A stretch of DNA of 9,244 bases from an uncultured Lachnospiraceae bacterium (GTDB lineage: Bacteria; Bacillota; Clostridia; Lachnospirales; Lachnospiraceae), in the NCBI GenBank assembly GCA_958405355.1, contig CATYEA010000069.1:1-9244 (forward strand). The letters are read 5' to 3'. Positions 1 through 6,496 of the stretch are shown here, piece by piece (the first letter of the stretch is position 1; each line of letters opens with the position of its first letter). The translations under genes were made by a program, and so were the position numbers. The notes below the pieces were generated by a model. It saw only the letters and a program-made list of their open reading frames with translations. It did not search any database and was not told where the DNA came from.

Positions 1-1
1 G

Positions 2-1234
2 GATGTTTTTGATTACCGCTATCTGATTAATGATGAATATATTGAATTAACTGTTTTAAAAGCAAATGGCGAAGAATGGATTTTGGAAATCGAAAAGGAT
101 GCAGATGAAGATCTGGGGATTGATTTTGAATCCAGTCTGATGGATGAATATCATTCCTGTACAAACAAATGTATTTTCTGCTTCATCGATCAGCTGCCGA
201 AAGGAATGCGTCCAACCACTTATTTTAAAGATGATGATTCAAGACTTTCATTCCTTCAGGGAAATTATATTACCCTGACAAATATGAAAGATAAAGATTT
301 GGACCGTATCATTAAATACAAATTGTCACCGATCAATGTTTCCGTCCATACAACCAATCCGGAACTTCGCTGCATGATGCTCCATAATCGCTTTGCAGGG
401 AAGATTATGGACCAAATGCAGAAACTCTATGATGCCGGTACATTTATGAACGGCCAGATTGTTTTGTGCAAGGGGATAAATGACGGCGAAGAACTGAGGA
501 GAACCATTGGTGATCTTGGAAAATTTCTGCCCTATATGGAGAGTCTTTCTGTTGTTCCCGTTGGCCTGTCAGATCACCGGGAAGGACTTTATCCACTGGA
601 ACCCTTTACACCGGAAGACGCCAGGGAGGTCATTGATATTATTCATGGCTATCAGGAAAAATTTATGGAAGAATACGACACACATTTCGTCCATGCCAGC
701 GATGAATGGTATATCCTTGCAGGAGAGTCCCTTCCGGAGGAAGAAAATTACGATGGTTATGTCCAGCTGGAAAATGGTGTAGGGATGCTCCGTCTGCAGG
801 AACGTGAATTTCACGATGCTTTAAATGAAGATATCGCAGAGGGAATCTTAACATCCAAAAATCGTTTTCGGAGTGGTCACTGTACCATTGCCACAGGAAA
901 ACTGGCCGGACCATTTCTGCGGGAACTGATTAAAGATTTCAATGAGATTTATCCCAATATCCAGGCGGATGTTATTGAGGTAACGAACTACTTTTTTGGC
1001 CCTCAGATTACCGTATCCGGGCTGCTCACCGGGCAGGATATTATCCATGCTTTAAAAGGCCGGGATCTGGGTGAAAGGCTAATGCTTCCGGTCAATGTGC
1101 TCCGCAGCGGTGAAGATGTACTTCTGGACGATGTTCATGTGACGGAAATTGAAAAAACTTTACAAGTTCCGATTCGTATTGTACAATCAAACGGAAAAGA
1201 TTTGTACAATGCGTTGCTACAAAAAGGAGATTAA
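2..1234 (+). CDS. Radical SAM / DUF512 family protein (COG1625-like), N-terminus cut by window edge
   Basis: The frame is open from base 2 to the TAA at 1232-1234, so this is the last 410 codons of a longer gene. The TTG at 83 is internal, because the reading frame continues upstream with sequence that looks like the end of the PDZ-like domain usually found at the N-terminus of this family. A radical SAM cluster motif C-x3-C-x2-C is visible (HSCTNKCIFCF; Cys codons at 158, 170 and 179), followed by the family-typical FIDQLPKGMR and LSFLQGNYITLTN stretches. The C-terminal half (from about base 600) matches the DUF512 domain in layout. These proteins are predicted Fe-S enzymes related to MoaA/NifB, presumably cytosolic. 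To my knowledge their reaction is not established. The 3' end carries the ribosome binding site of der, so the two genes are probably co-transcribed. Family call is firm; function is open. Confidence 0.88.
   Translation, partial: DVFDYRYLINDEYIELTVLKANGEEWILEIEKDADEDLGIDFESSLMDEYHSCTNKCIFCFIDQLPKGMRPTTYFKDDDSRLSFLQGNYITLTNMKDKDLDRIIKYKLSPINVSVHTTNPELRCMMLHNRFAGKIMDQMQKLYDAGTFMNGQIVLCKGINDGEELRRTIGDLGKFLPYMESLSVVPVGLSDHREGLYPLEPFTPEDAREVIDIIHGYQEKFMEEYDTHFVHASDEWYILAGESLPEEENYDGYVQLENGVGMLRLQEREFHDALNEDIAEGILTSKNRFRSGHCTIATGKLAGPFLRELIKDFNEIYPNIQADVIEVTNYFFGPQITVSGLLTGQDIIHALKGRDLGERLMLPVNVLRSGEDVLLDDVHVTEIEKTLQVPIRIVQSNGKDLYNALLQKGD
1178..1210. repeat. Pair of TTGTACAA palindromes just before der
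   Basis: ATTGTACAAT at 1178-1187 is a perfect 10-bp palindrome. A second copy, TTGTACAA with the same 3' T, lies at 1202-1210. Matching bases are 23 bp apart, a little over two helical turns. Both lie inside the last codons of the DUF512 gene, 30-60 bp upstream of the der start. Spacing and symmetry resemble a paired operator, but this is inference and could be chance within coding sequence (codons for IVQS and LYNA). Confidence 0.35.
1225..1230 (+). promoter_or_regulatory. Ribosome binding site of der
   Basis: AGGAGA lies 9 nt before the ATG at 1240 and inside the last codons (KGD) of the upstream gene. It fixes the der start and ties its translation to the end of the DUF512 gene. The same 17-nt stretch from the A-run through ATTAATAT recurs in front of the gene at 6536. 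Confidence 0.8.
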
Positions 1235-1239
1235 TATAT

Positions 1240-2568
1240 ATGAGTAAACCAATTGTGGCCGTTGTAGGCCGACCGAATGTGGGAAAATCCACATTATTTA
1301 ATGTTTTGGCCGGGCGTAAGATATCCATTGTGAAGGATACGCCGGGAGTGACCAGGGACCGCATCTATGCGGAAGTAACCTGGTTAGACAAGCAGTTTAC
1401 GATGGTGGATACCGGCGGTATTGAACCGGAGAGTAAGGATTTGATTTTGTCCAGTATGCGTGAGCAGGCAGAAATCGCCATTGCCACCGCGGATGTCATT
1501 ATTTTTGTTACAGATGTTCAGCAAGGTGTCATTGATGCCGATTACAAAGTGGCTGACATGCTCAGGAAATCAGGCAAACCAATTGTTCTGGCCGTCAATA
1601 AAGTTGATAGTTTCCAGAAATACGAAGCGGATATTTATGAATTTTATAATCTGGGTATTGGAGATCCTTTTGGTATTTCCGCCGCTTCCCAGCTTGGCCT
1701 TGGAGATATGCTGGATGAGGTTGTCAAACATTTTCCTGATGGCTCTGCCGAAGAGGAAGAGGACGAGCGTCCGAGAATTGCCATTATCGGAAAACCAAAT
1801 GTGGGAAAATCGTCTCTCATTAATAAACTCTGCGGAAGTCAGCGTTCCATTGTTTCAAATATTGCCGGAACGACCCGGGATGCCATTGATACGGTCGTTA
1901 AATTTAACGGTCAGGAATATGTCTTTATTGATACGGCCGGAATCCGGCGTAAAAGTAAGATTAAAGAGGATTTGGAACGGTACAGCATTATTCGGGCCGT
2001 ATCTGCCGTTGAACGGGCAAATATCGTTATTTTAATGATTGATGCGACCGAGGGCGTTACCGAGCAGGACGCAAAGATCGCAGGTATTGCCCACGAACGG
2101 GGCAAGGGTGTTATTATCGCCGTGAATAAATGGGATGCGGTCGTTAAAAATGATAAGACCATTTATGATTATACGAAAAAAATCCGCGATACTTTGGCCT
2201 ACATGCCTTATGCAGAGCTGATTTTTATTTCAGCCATGACGGGACAGCGAATCACAAAGCTCTATGAATTAATCGATATGGTCATCCAGAACCATTCCCT
2301 GAGAATCGGTACGGGTGTATTGAATGAAATCATGGCAGAAGCCGTTGCCTTAAAACAGCCGCCGTCGGATAAGGGGCGCCGTCTGAAATTGTACTATATT
2401 ACTCAGGTGGCCGTGAAACCACCGACCTTTGTTATTTTTGTCAATGATAAAGAATTGACCCATTTTTCCTATACACGTTATATTGAAAATAAGATCCGCG
2501 AGGCCTTTGGTTTCCGCGGTACACCGCTCAAGTTTATTATTCGAGAGAGAAAGGATAAGGATAAATAG
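1240..2568 (+). CDS. der: Ribosome assembly GTPase Der (EngA)
   Basis: This 442-residue protein has the unique Der layout of two consecutive G domains and a C-terminal KH-like domain. G domain 1 shows the P-loop GRPNVGKS (10-17), the G2 region PGVTRD (35-40), DTGG (57-60) and NKVD (120-123). After an acidic linker (EEEED, about 171-175), G domain 2 shows GKPNVGKS (184-191), GTTRD (210-214), DTAG (231-234) and NKWD (296-299). The rest, about 350-442, is the KH-like domain that contacts rRNA. Der is a cytosolic GTPase needed for maturation of the 50S subunit and is usually essential. Length is normal and every GTP-binding motif is intact. It starts 5 nt after the DUF512 gene with a good ribosome binding site, and the plsY start lies 2 nt after its stop, so the three look like one operon. 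Confidence 0.97.
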   Translation: MSKPIVAVVGRPNVGKSTLFNVLAGRKISIVKDTPGVTRDRIYAEVTWLDKQFTMVDTGGIEPESKDLILSSMREQAEIAIATADVIIFVTDVQQGVIDADYKVADMLRKSGKPIVLAVNKVDSFQKYEADIYEFYNLGIGDPFGISAASQLGLGDMLDEVVKHFPDGSAEEEEDERPRIAIIGKPNVGKSSLINKLCGSQRSIVSNIAGTTRDAIDTVVKFNGQEYVFIDTAGIRRKSKIKEDLERYSIIRAVSAVERANIVILMIDATEGVTEQDAKIAGIAHERGKGVIIAVNKWDAVVKNDKTIYDYTKKIRDTLAYMPYAELIFISAMTGQRITKLYELIDMVIQNHSLRIGTGVLNEIMAEAVALKQPPSDKGRRLKLYYITQVAVKPPTFVIFVNDKELTHFSYTRYIENKIREAFGFRGTPLKFIIRERKDKDK

Positions 2569-2570
2569 AG

Positions 2571-3200
2571 ATGCTGAGAGATATCATTCTTTGCCTTTTC
2601 ATCGGATACGTTTTCGGGTGCTTTCAGACCGGTTATATTTACGGTAAGTGCCATGGAATTGATATCCGCCAGTACGGCAGCGGAAATGCCGGAACAACAA
2701 ATACCCTGAGAGTTCTTGGAAAGAAAGCCGGATATATCACCTATCTTGGTGACGCATTGAAAGCGATTATCGCCATATTATTGGTTAAATACCTGGTGTA
2801 TGGCCGTCTGCTCGTGCCGGCATTGAGTTTTCAGCTCCTTCTGGCATATACAGGACTTGGAGTTGCGCTTGGGCATAATTATCCTTTTTATCTGAAATTC
2901 AAGGGCGGTAAGGGAATTGCCGTGACTTCCGGCGTCATGCTGGCGCTGGATCTCAGAATCGGCTTGATTGGTATTATTGGTTTTTTGATCATCTTTTTTA
3001 TAACACGTTATGTGTCCGTCGGCTCTCTTTATATGAGCCTGGCCTTTCCTGTATGTGTCTTTATTTTATATCCGGGAGAGTGGCATTTGTTCGGTGTCAG
3101 CGTTATATTTTGGCTGATGGCCTGGATGCGTCATCGTGAAAATATCAAACGGCTGATGAACGGCAATGAAAACCGGTTCGAACGCAAGAAAAAAGGCTAA
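2571..3200 (+). CDS. plsY: Acyl-phosphate:glycerol-3-phosphate acyltransferase PlsY
   Basis: PlsY is a membrane enzyme that moves the acyl chain of acyl-phosphate (made by PlsX) onto the sn-1 position of glycerol-3-phosphate, giving lysophosphatidic acid for membrane lipids. The 209-residue length is normal. Conserved motifs are GSGNAGTTN (36-44; the family usually reads GSGNxGATN, so Thr replaces Ala at 43 or its neighbour), GHNYPFY (101-107) and FKGGKG (110-115). Several hydrophobic helices are visible (about 4-24, 53-71, 81-100, 123-145 and 150-185), and the C-terminus is short and basic. The ATG lies 2 nt after the der stop. AAGGATAAGG at 2551-2560 is a rather weak and distant ribosome binding site, suggesting coupling to der. 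In many Firmicutes the next gene is gpsA; here an ABC-importer operon follows instead. Confidence 0.96.
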   Translation: MLRDIILCLFIGYVFGCFQTGYIYGKCHGIDIRQYGSGNAGTTNTLRVLGKKAGYITYLGDALKAIIAILLVKYLVYGRLLVPALSFQLLLAYTGLGVALGHNYPFYLKFKGGKGIAVTSGVMLALDLRIGLIGIIGFLIIFFITRYVSVGSLYMSLAFPVCVFILYPGEWHLFGVSVIFWLMAWMRHRENIKRLMNGNENRFERKKKG

Positions 3201-3205
3201 AAGAA

Positions 3206-3234
3206 TTGACTTTTTCACATAAATCATTTATCAT
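3206..3234 (+). promoter_or_regulatory. Sigma-A-type promoter of the ABC-importer operon
   Basis: TTGACT (3206-3211, 5/6 match to the -35 consensus) and TATCAT (3229-3234, 5/6 match to the -10) are separated by the ideal 17 nt in an AT-rich spacer. The -35 begins 5 nt after the plsY stop. Transcription would begin near 3241, at the foot of the hairpin at 3242-3260. Confidence 0.75.
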
Positions 3235-3241
3235 TATATAG

Positions 3242-3263
3242 AAGCGTTGCTTCAACGCTTTTG
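3242..3263 (+). terminator. Hairpin after plsY: weak terminator or 5' stem of the ABC-importer mRNA
   Basis: AAGCGTTG (3242-3249) pairs perfectly with CAACGCTT (3253-3260) around a CTT loop. The following run is only TTTT interrupted by G if the last two stem bases are counted. It could end transcripts reading out of plsY. Because the promoter at 3206-3234 predicts a start near 3241, the same stem would also form the extreme 5' end of the downstream mRNA, where it could protect against RNases. The stem is certain from sequence; its role is inference. Confidence 0.55.
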
Positions 3264-3298
3264 TGTATTGAAGTATGAAAAGGAAAGAGGATGAAAAC

Positions 3299-4300
3299 AT
3301 GAAAAAATCACTTGCAATGTTACTGGCAGGTGCCATGGTTGTTGCTTCCCTGACTGCTTGTGGTTCAGGTACAAAAGAAACAACAGCTGAAACAACAGCA
3401 GAGACAACTGCTGAAACTACTGCTGATGCAGATGGAAAAACTTATAAGATTGGTGTATTACAGTTAGTTGAACATGCCGCTCTGGATGCTTCTAATGAAG
3501 GTTTTGTTGCCGCTCTGAATGATTCTGGTATTTCCTACGAAATTGACCAGCAGAACGCTCAGAATGACCAGTCGGCCTGCCAGACAATCGCTGAGAAATT
3601 AGTAAACGATGGCGATGATCTTATCCTTGCCATTGCCACACCGGCTGCTCAGGCTGTAGCTGGCGTTACTACAGAAATCCCGATCGTAGGTACAGCAATC
3701 ACAGATTTCGCTGCTTCCGGTCTTGTTGAATCCAATGACGCACCAGGCGGAAATGTTACAGGTTCTTCAGACTTAACACCGATTGAAGCTCAGATCAGTC
3801 TGCTCCAGAAAGTTCTTCCGGAAGCTAAGACCGTTGGTATTCTTTACTGCTCCGCAGAAAGCAATTCTGATATTCAGTTACAGATGACAAAAGATGCCTG
3901 TGACGCAGCTGGACTTGCATATGAAGAGTTCTCCGTAGCAAGCTCTAATGAAATTCAGTCCGTTGTTGAATCTGCCGTAGGTAAAGTTGACTGCTTATAC
4001 AGCTTTACAGATAACACGATCGCAGCAGGTATGAACACTGTATCCATGGTGGCTAACGAAAATGGTATTCCAGTTATCTGTGGTGAACAGGGTATGGTTG
4101 AAGCCGGTGGCCTTTGTACATATAGTATCGATTACTATGAATTAGGATATCTTGCAGGTGAAATGGCTGTTAAGATTCTCAAAGGCGAAGCTGATCCGGC
4201 CACAATGCCAATTGAATATTATCCAGAAGACAAATGTCAGTTTATCGGTAATGAAGAAACAGCAAAAGTATTGGGAATTGATATTTCCGGACTTGAATAA
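3299..4300 (+). CDS. ABC transporter substrate-binding lipoprotein (PF04392/COG2984, TrpX-like family)
   Basis: This is the extracellular solute-capture subunit of the importer encoded by the next two genes. I chose the ATG at 3299 (333 residues) because GAGG at 3287-3290 is 8 nt upstream and because it gives a compact lipoprotein signal: MKK, a hydrophobic run at 5-17, and lipobox LTAC with Cys21 as the lipidated residue. The ATG at 3275 would add eight charged residues. Residues 27-42 are a four-fold ETTA linker, followed by the binding domain. Family-typical stretches are IAIATPAAQAV, GGNVTGSSDLTPIEAQISL and VGILYCSAESNSD. Pneumococcal TrpX, reported to bind aromatic amino acids, belongs to this family, but the ligand cannot be read from this sequence. 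Codons are rich in GCT, GTT and ACA compared with neighbours, as expected of a highly expressed gene (impression, not computed). Confidence 0.92.
   Translation: MKKSLAMLLAGAMVVASLTACGSGTKETTAETTAETTAETTADADGKTYKIGVLQLVEHAALDASNEGFVAALNDSGISYEIDQQNAQNDQSACQTIAEKLVNDGDDLILAIATPAAQAVAGVTTEIPIVGTAITDFAASGLVESNDAPGGNVTGSSDLTPIEAQISLLQKVLPEAKTVGILYCSAESNSDIQLQMTKDACDAAGLAYEEFSVASSNEIQSVVESAVGKVDCLYSFTDNTIAAGMNTVSMVANENGIPVICGEQGMVEAGGLCTYSIDYYELGYLAGEMAVKILKGEADPATMPIEYYPEDKCQFIGNEETAKVLGIDISGLE
3377..3424 (+). repeat. Four 12-nt tandem repeats encoding (ETTA)4
   Basis: Four consecutive imperfect 12-nt units of the form GAAACAACAGCT encode Glu-Thr-Thr-Ala four times, directly after the lipid-anchor cysteine region. 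They form a flexible, hydrophilic tether between membrane and binding domain. Third-position differences between units (ACA/ACT, GCT/GCA, GAA/GAG) show that the protein repeat is kept while the DNA drifts. Units could be gained or lost by slippage without breaking frame. Confidence 0.9.
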
Positions 4301-4321
4301 TCAGATATTTTAAACTAAACT

Positions 4322-4362
4322 CCGGCAAATATGTGTTTCATATTTGCCGGGGCTATTTTTTT
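4322..4362 (+). terminator. Strong intrinsic terminator between binding-protein and permease genes
   Basis: CCGGCAAATATG (4322-4333) pairs perfectly over 12 bp with CATATTTGCCGG (4339-4350) around a 5-nt TGTTT loop. Two further flanking pairs (4321-4351 wobble, 4320-4352) are possible. After GGCTA comes a run of seven T (4356-4362). It starts 21 nt after the binding-protein stop. I see no promoter between it and the permease, so the permease and ATPase genes are probably expressed by read-through, at lower level than the lipoprotein. Confidence 0.9.
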
Positions 4363-4399
4363 AGGTAGACAATACCAAAAGAAAAGGAGAGAAATGCTC

Positions 4400-5326
4400 A
4401 TGAATATTGGCGGTATACTTCTGGCACTACAGGGCGCTGCATCCCAGGGAATCCTATGGGGTGTTTTTGTGCTTGGTGTCTATATCACATATAAAATTCT
4501 TGATATCGCAGATTTGACAGTAGACGGAAGCTTTGCTCTTGGCGGCTGTGTCTGTGCAACACTTGTTGTGACCCATGGCATGAATCCGGCTCTGGCCCTT
4601 GTCATCGCAACAATAGCCGGAATGATTGCAGGAGGAGTTACAGGTTTTTTACATACAGTTTTTGATATTCCGGCAATTCTGTCCGGTATCTTGACCCAGA
4701 TTGCCCTTTGGTCCATCAATCTTCGGATTATGGGAAAGAGTAATATTCCGTTATTAAAAACAAAGACGATTTTTTCCGACTTTGTTGAACTGACAGGATT
4801 GAAGTCCTCTCAGGCCTCTGGTTTGATCGGTATTATCATTGCTGCTTTGATTATTGTTGCTTTATACTGGTTCTTCGGTACAGAAATCGGTTCGGCCCTG
4901 CGTGCGACAGGTAATAACGAAGATATGATCCGTGCACTCGGGGTAAATACAAAGATGACTAAAATGATTGCGTTGATGCTGAGCAATGGTCTTGTCGGCC
5001 TTTCCGGCGGCCTTGTATGTCAGAGTCAGAAGTATGCGGATATCGGTATGGGTACCGGTGCTATCGTTATCGGTTTGGCAGCCATCGTTATCGGCGACGT
5101 GCTGATGGGAAAATTCCGCTCCTTTGGCAGCCGTCTGGCCTCGGCTATTGTTGGTTCTGTTGTATATTTCCTTATTCGTGCCGTTGTTCTCCAGCTTGGT
5201 ATGGATGCCAACGATATGAAATTGTTGTCAGCAATCATTGTTGCTCTTGCCCTCTGTATTCCTGTTTCTTTAAATAAATATCGTGCAAAACGTGCTTACT
5301 CGGAAGGAGGAGAGGAAAATGCTTAA
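4400..5326 (+). CDS. ABC transporter permease (BPD_transp_2 / COG4120 family)
   Basis: This is the membrane channel subunit of the importer. I place the start at ATG 4400 (308 residues), 8 nt after AGGAGAG (4385-4391). An open frame extends back to 4331, but that start lies inside the terminator hairpin, and the ATG at 4394 is too close to the ribosome binding site. The protein is very hydrophobic, with about eight or more membrane segments. The stretch TYKILDIADLTVDGSFALGG near the N-terminus is characteristic of this permease group. The cytosolic ALRATGNNEDMIRALGVN segment (about 166-183) is the expected coupling loop that contacts the ATPase. The C-terminal tail is polar and basic, then acidic. 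Its last codons hold the ribosome binding site of the ATPase gene, and the two genes overlap by 8 nt. Substrate unknown. Confidence 0.92.
   Translation: MNIGGILLALQGAASQGILWGVFVLGVYITYKILDIADLTVDGSFALGGCVCATLVVTHGMNPALALVIATIAGMIAGGVTGFLHTVFDIPAILSGILTQIALWSINLRIMGKSNIPLLKTKTIFSDFVELTGLKSSQASGLIGIIIAALIIVALYWFFGTEIGSALRATGNNEDMIRALGVNTKMTKMIALMLSNGLVGLSGGLVCQSQKYADIGMGTGAIVIGLAAIVIGDVLMGKFRSFGSRLASAIVGSVVYFLIRAVVLQLGMDANDMKLLSAIIVALALCIPVSLNKYRAKRAYSEGGEENA
5304..5310 (+). promoter_or_regulatory. Ribosome binding site deciding the ATPase start
   Basis: AAGGAGG, a near-perfect anti-16S match, sits 8 nt before ATG 5319, inside the permease tail. It argues for the 5319 start over the in-frame GTG at 5283, which lies upstream of it, and for translational coupling between permease and ATPase. 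Confidence 0.88.
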
Positions 5327-6113
5327 AATCTCCAATGTCAGCAAGACGTTTAATATTGGAACCATTAATGAAAAAAAGGCGCTTCGAAATATCAGCCTTC
5401 ATCTGGAACCGGAAGATTTTGTGACCATTATTGGCGGTAACGGCGCCGGAAAATCGACCATGCTGAATATGATTGCCGGTGTCTATCCGATTGATTCCGG
5501 TGTCATCAATCTGGACGGCGTCAATATTTCCAGGCTTCCTGAATATGCCCGTGCAAAATATCTGGGACGTGTATTCCAGGATCCGATGCGGGGAACCGCT
5601 GCAGACATGGAAATTCAGGAAAATCTTGCCCTTGCTTTAAGACGCGGTCAGAGCCGCGGACTTCGCTGGGGAATTTCCGGAGAAGAAAAAGAGCAGTACA
5701 AAAAGCTGCTTACCCGTCTCGACCTTGGCCTGGAAAATCGTCTTTCTTCGAAAGTTGGTCTTCTTTCCGGCGGTCAGCGTCAGGCATTGACCCTCTTAAT
5801 GGCCACTTTGAAAAAGCCAAAGCTGCTTCTTCTTGATGAGCACACAGCAGCTCTGGACCCGAAAACAGCAAAGAAGGTTCTTGATTTAACAGAAGAAATC
5901 GTTACAGAAAACCATTTAACAGCGCTGATGGTCACACATAACATGAAAGATGCAATCCGCCTTGGAAACCGTCTTATTATGATGAACGAAGGCGAAATCA
6001 TCTATGATGTCCGCGGAGAAGAAAAACGTAATCTGGAGGTCAGCGATCTTCTTAAGAAGTTTGAACAGGCCAGCGGCGGTGAATTTGCTAATGACCGTAT
6101 GCTGCTTTCCTGA
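5319..6113 (+). CDS. ABC transporter ATP-binding protein (COG1101 family)
   Basis: This 264-residue protein is the cytosolic motor of the importer. All nucleotide-binding elements are present in order: Walker A GGNGAGKS (39-46), Q-loop Gln87 (VFQDP), signature LSGGQ (149-153), Walker B LLLLDE (169-174), D-loop ALD (178-180) and switch His207 (VTHN). The His after the catalytic Glu (DEHTAALDP, where most ABC ATPases have DEPT or DEAT) is, as I recall, common in this subgroup. The insert REEMT-like helical region between Q-loop and signature (about 95-145) contains the RRGQSRGLRWGIS stretch seen in COG1101 members. It overlaps the permease by 8 nt (ATGCTTAA). A single ATPase gene with a single permease implies a homodimeric core. 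A terminator-like hairpin follows 55 nt after the stop. Confidence 0.93.
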   Translation: MLKISNVSKTFNIGTINEKKALRNISLHLEPEDFVTIIGGNGAGKSTMLNMIAGVYPIDSGVINLDGVNISRLPEYARAKYLGRVFQDPMRGTAADMEIQENLALALRRGQSRGLRWGISGEEKEQYKKLLTRLDLGLENRLSSKVGLLSGGQRQALTLLMATLKKPKLLLLDEHTAALDPKTAKKVLDLTEEIVTENHLTALMVTHNMKDAIRLGNRLIMMNEGEIIYDVRGEEKRNLEVSDLLKKFEQASGGEFANDRMLLS

Positions 6114-6168
6114 TTCTGTTTTCAGCGGCTGGTATCCGGTTGTAAACAGTTGACAGGTATATTTTTTC

Positions 6169-6214
6169 AACACCGTCGATATAATTTTGATAAGATTGTA
6201 TCGGCGGTGTTTTT
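6169..6214 (+). terminator. Terminator-like hairpin ending the ABC-importer operon
   Basis: AACACCGTCGATA (6169-6181) pairs with TATCGGCGGTGTT (6199-6211) over 13 bp with one G-T wobble. A T-run follows through 6214, five T in total at 6210-6214. The loop is 17 nt. The T-run runs straight into the ATG (6215) of the small open frame that follows, so the hairpin covers that gene's translation start region. Good stem and T-run; the loop is longer than usual. Confidence 0.7.
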
Positions 6215-6487
6215 ATGGATATGAATACTCGACGTGAAATACAGAATATGCGTATACGCAGCGGCAGAATGACCAGAGACTATACAGATCATATTTCCGG
6301 TATCAGTCCGGGCATTTATTGCTTGTTCCGCTGTTTTCTGGCTCTGGCTTTTTTTGTGGCCGGCATTACCTTTCCGATGATTTCCGCCAGTCAGATTCCA
6401 AAGGAATTAACAGAAATCCCGGAATACGTTTCTGTCAACTATACCATTGAAGATGTCTCTGCTTTTATTGACAGTCTGGCAAATTAA
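6215..6487 (+). CDS. Small single-pass membrane protein, unrecognised
   Basis: I do not recognise this 90-residue frame. The N-terminal third is strongly basic (Arg at 6, 7, 13, 15, 18 and 21). It is followed by one hydrophobic helix, about 37-56 (LFRCFLALAFFVAGITF), and then an acidic-leaning tail of about 34 residues ending IEDVSAFIDSLAN. By the positive-inside rule the N-terminus should be cytosolic and the tail outside. No cleavage site or lipobox is obvious. The start is uncertain: ATG 6215 lies right after the T-run of a hairpin with only GGTG as a poor ribosome binding site, and later in-frame ATGs (6221, 6248) have no better one. Codon choice resembles the neighbours and the frame fills the gap between two operons on the same strand, so I think it is real. 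Confidence 0.6.
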   Translation: MDMNTRREIQNMRIRSGRMTRDYTDHISGISPGIYCLFRCFLALAFFVAGITFPMISASQIPKELTEIPEYVSVNYTIEDVSAFIDSLAN

Positions 6488-6496
6488 AAGAGAATA

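Noticed and set aside
1149..1210. TTGAAA / TACAAT combinations as a promoter for der
   Set aside because: No pairing gives 16-18 nt spacing (27 nt for the nearest, 20 nt for TTGTAC with TACAAT).
3275..3298. Earlier ATG (3275) for the substrate-binding protein
   Set aside because: It would place eight charged residues before a normal lipoprotein signal and the ribosome binding site lies after it.
4331..4399. In-frame upstream start (ATG 4331) of the permease
   Set aside because: It lies inside the terminator stem-loop, has no ribosome binding site, and ATG 4400 has a well-spaced AGGAGAG.
5040..5100. Repeated ATCGTTATCGG units in the permease gene as a DNA repeat element
   Set aside because: They encode the IVIG-type hydrophobic segments expected at this point in the permease family; no wider repeat structure.
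5283..5318. GTG 5283 as start of the ATPase
   Set aside because: The AAGGAGG site is downstream of it and well placed for ATG 5319; the extra residues do not belong to the ABC domain.
6116..6149. CTGTTT...AAACAG inverted repeat after the ATPase gene as a terminator or riboswitch
   Set aside because: Only 6 bp, the inner stem depends on many G-T pairs, and no T-run follows; too short for a known riboswitch.
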